64,000 nt of DNA, taken from positions 8,638,450-8,702,449 of the forward strand of contig OZ024740.1 in assembly GCA_964016885.1 (NCBI GenBank), given 5' to 3'. The first letter of the stretch is position 1. Each line of letters starts with the position of its first letter. Position numbers and translations under genes: made by a program. Origin of the DNA: Eledone cirrhosa (lineage: Eukaryota; Mollusca; Cephalopoda; Octopoda; Eledonidae). The notes below the pieces were generated by a model. It was not told the DNA's origin, did no database searches, and was given only the letters and a program-made list of their open reading frames with translations. Of this stretch, positions 61,474 through 64,000 are shown piece by piece.

Positions 61474-64000
61474 GGTATGTCAGTTTCGATTGGTATATCA
61501 GTTTAGAGTGGTATTTCAATCTCGATTGTTATGTCAGTTTCGATCGGCATATCAGTTACAATTGGTATATCAGTTTCAATTGGTATGTTAGTTTCTATTG
61601 GTATGTGAGTTTCGATTAGTATATCAGCTTCTATTGGTATGTCAGTTTCGATTGGTATGTTAGTCCTCGATTTCTATGTCAGTTTCTATTGGTATATCAG
61701 TTTCGATTGGTATATCAGTTTCGATTGGTCTGTCAATTTCGATTGGTATGTCAGTTTCGATTGGTATATCAGTTTTGAATGTTATTTCAATCTCGATTGG
61801 TATGTCAGTTTCAATTGGTATATCAGTTTCGATTAGTATGTCAGTTTCTATTGGTATATCATTTTCGATTGGTATATCAGTTTCTATTGGTATGTCATTG
61901 GTATATCAGTTTCAAATGGTATGTCAGACTCGATTGGTATATCAGTTTCGATTGGTATATCAGTTTCGATTGGTATGTCAGTTTCTATTGGTATATCAGT
62001 TTCTATTGGTATGTCCGTTTCGATTGGTATGTCAGTTTCTATAGGTATATCAGTTTCGATTGGTATGTTAGGTTCTATTGGTATGTCAGTTTCGATTAGT
62101 ATATCAGTTTCGATTGGTATGTTAGTCCTCGAGTTGTATGTCAGTTTCTATTGGTAAATCAGTTTCAATTGGTATGTCAGTTTCGATTAGTATATCAGTT
62201 TCTATTGGTATGTCAGTTTCTATTGGTATATCAGTTTCGATTGGTATATCAGTTTCGATTGGTATGTCAATTTCGATTGGTATGACAGTTTTGATTGGTA
62301 TATCAGATTCCACTGGTATATCACTTTCTATTGGTATATCAGTTTCTATTAGTATATCAGTTACTATTGGTATGTCAGTTTCGATTGGTATGTCAGTTTC
62401 GATTGTTATGTCAGTTTCTATTGGTATATCAGTTTCGTTTGGTATGTCAGTTTCGATTACTATATCAGTTTCTGTTGGTATGTCAGTTTCGATTGGTATG
62501 TTAGTCCTCGATTTGTATGTCAGTTTCTATTGGTATATCAGTTTCTATTGGTATGTCAGTTTCAATTGGTATGTCAGTTTCTATTGGTATGTCAGTTTCG
62601 ATGAGTATATCAGTTTCTATTGGTATGTCAGTCTCTATTGGTATGTCAGTTTCGATGAGTATATCAGTTTCGATTGGTATGTCAGTTTCGATTGGTATAT
62701 CAGTTTCGATTGGTATGTCAGTTTCGATTGGTATATCAGTTTTGAATGGTATTTCAATCTCCATTGGTATGTCAGTTTCGATTGGTATGTTAGTCCTCGA
62801 TTTGTATGTTAGTTTCTATTGGTATATAAGTTTCTATTGCTATATCAGTTTCTATTGGTATATCAGTTTCTATTGGTATGTCAGTTTCTATTGGTATGTC
62901 AGTTTCGATTGGTATGTCAATTTCGATTGGTATGTCAGTTTCGATTGGTATGTCAGTTTCGATTGGTATATCAGTTTCGATTGGTATGTCAATTTCGATT
63001 GGTATGTCAGTTTCGATTGGTATATCAGTTTCGAATGGTATTTCAATCTCGATTGGTATGCCAGTTTCAAATGGTATATCAGTTTCGATTAGTATGTCAG
63101 TTTCGATTGGTATATCAGTTTCTATTGGTATGTCATTGGTATATCAGTTTCGAATGGTATGTCAGACTTGATTGGTATATCAGTTTCGATTGGTATATCA
63201 GTTTCGATTGGTATGTCAGTTTCTATAGGTTTATCAGTTTCGATTGGTATGTTAGGTTCTATTGGTATGTCAGTTTCGATTAGTATATCAGTTTCTATTG
63301 GTATGTCAGTTTCTATTGCTATATCAGTTTCTATTGGTATGTCAGTTTCAATTCGTATGTCAGTTTCTAGTGGTATGTCAGTTTCAATTGGTATGTCAGT
63401 CTCTATTTGTATATCAGTTTCTATTGGTATATCAATTTCGATTGGTATGTCAGTTTCGATTGGTATGTCAGTTTCTATTGGTATGTCAGTTTCTATTAGT
63501 ATATCAGTTTCTGTTGGTATATCAGTTTCGATTGGCATATCAGTTTCGACTGGTATATCAGTTTCGATTGGTATATCAGTTTCGATTGGTATATCAGTTT
63601 CGATTGGCATATCAGTTTCGACTGGTATATCAGTTTCGATTGGTATATCAGTTTTTAATGGTATCTCAGTTTCTGTTGGTATATCAGTTTCGATTGGCAT
63701 ATCAGTTTCGACTGGTATATCAGTTTCGATTGGTATATCAGTTTCGATTGGTATATCAGTTTTTATTGGTATGTCAGTTTCTGTTGGTATATCAGTTTCG
63801 ATTGGCATATCAATTTCGACTGGTATATCAATTTCGATTGGTATATCAGTTTTTATTGGTATGTCAGTTTCTGTTGGTACATCAGTTTCGATTGGCATAT
63901 CAGTTTCGACTGGTATATCAGTTTCTATTGGTATATCAGTTTCGATTGGTATATCAGTTTTTATTGGTATGTCAGTTTCTGTTGGTATATCAGCTTCGAT
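61474..64000 (+). repeat. 18-bp satellite array, right end
   Basis: The array continues to the window edge. A variant marker monomer TTAGTCCTCGATTTG (or close) recurs at about 61660, 62122, 62501 and 62790, with spacing falling from 462 to 379 to 289 bp. Extra phase shifts include TATGTCATTGGTATATCAG (near 61890 and 63137). No unique sequence is present. Confidence 0.95.
63521..64000 (+). repeat. short higher-order repeat of 4-6 monomers
   Basis: The marker ATTGGCATATCA recurs with its first G at 63534, 63606, 63696, 63804 and 63894, giving spacings of 72, 90, 108 and 90 bp, all multiples of 18. Each is followed by a CGACTGG monomer, and most blocks also contain TTTTTATTGG and CTGTTGG monomers. 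This is a young local multimer at the window edge that probably continues beyond it. Confidence 0.88.

Noticed and set aside
63000..64000. Telomeric repeat at the window end
   Set aside because: The 18-bp unit is unrelated to TTAGGG-type repeats and there is no terminal structure.

Overview
The window is non-genic eukaryotic repeat DNA. By estimate, close to nine tenths of it is one tandem array of an 18-bp monomer, consensus GGTATRTCAGTTTCKATT, read in the same orientation from base 1 to base 64000. The array runs off both ends. It is broken only by insertions of one kind of non-LTR retrotransposon (RTE-like LINE). No cellular gene, tRNA, rRNA or CRISPR array is supported. The LINE 3' ends carry a GTTAGGAAGGGCATCCA-type segment and a CATGCAAGCATGGAACACGG-type terminus followed by (GAT)n. 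I associate these with cephalopod molluscs (octopus, squid) from memory of such genomes. That host assignment is an inference; 'animal nuclear genome' is the safe statement.

Layout. 1-784 array; 785-1440 5'-truncated LINE; 1441-2233 array; 2234-2845 a shorter 5'-truncated LINE; 2846-4141 array; 4142-7989 a near full-length LINE (5' leader, APE-type endonuclease, reverse transcriptase with an internal PHD-like zinc finger, C-terminal domain, 3' UTR, GAT tail), broken by one 4-bp frameshift; 7990-54501 an uninterrupted 46.5-kb array; 54502-56574 a 5'-truncated LINE with an open RT frame; 56575-64000 array holding two copies of a 77-bp LINE 3' tail.

The array has a rich higher-order structure. 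Whole blocks are duplicated in direct tandem with very few differences: 3225 bp (9841-16290), 6348 bp (27187-39882), 2500 bp (38746-43745), 684 bp (26012-27379) and 1828 bp (57818-61473). An 8.3-kb block (about 22575-31540) recurs at about 41265-49540. These point to very recent expansion by unequal exchange or replication slippage.

The LINEs all lie in the + orientation and all join the array at the same phase of the monomer, just before ATATCAG/ATGTCAG. For the two largest, matching uninterrupted ('empty') sites exist elsewhere in the same array, so the insertion events can be read directly. The monomer is a multiple of three and lacks stops in most frames, so the array yields many long hexapeptide-repeat reading frames. 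I treat these as by-products and not as genes. The best candidate for something worth describing is the array and LINE relationship: an expanding satellite that acts as a phased landing site for one RTE family.
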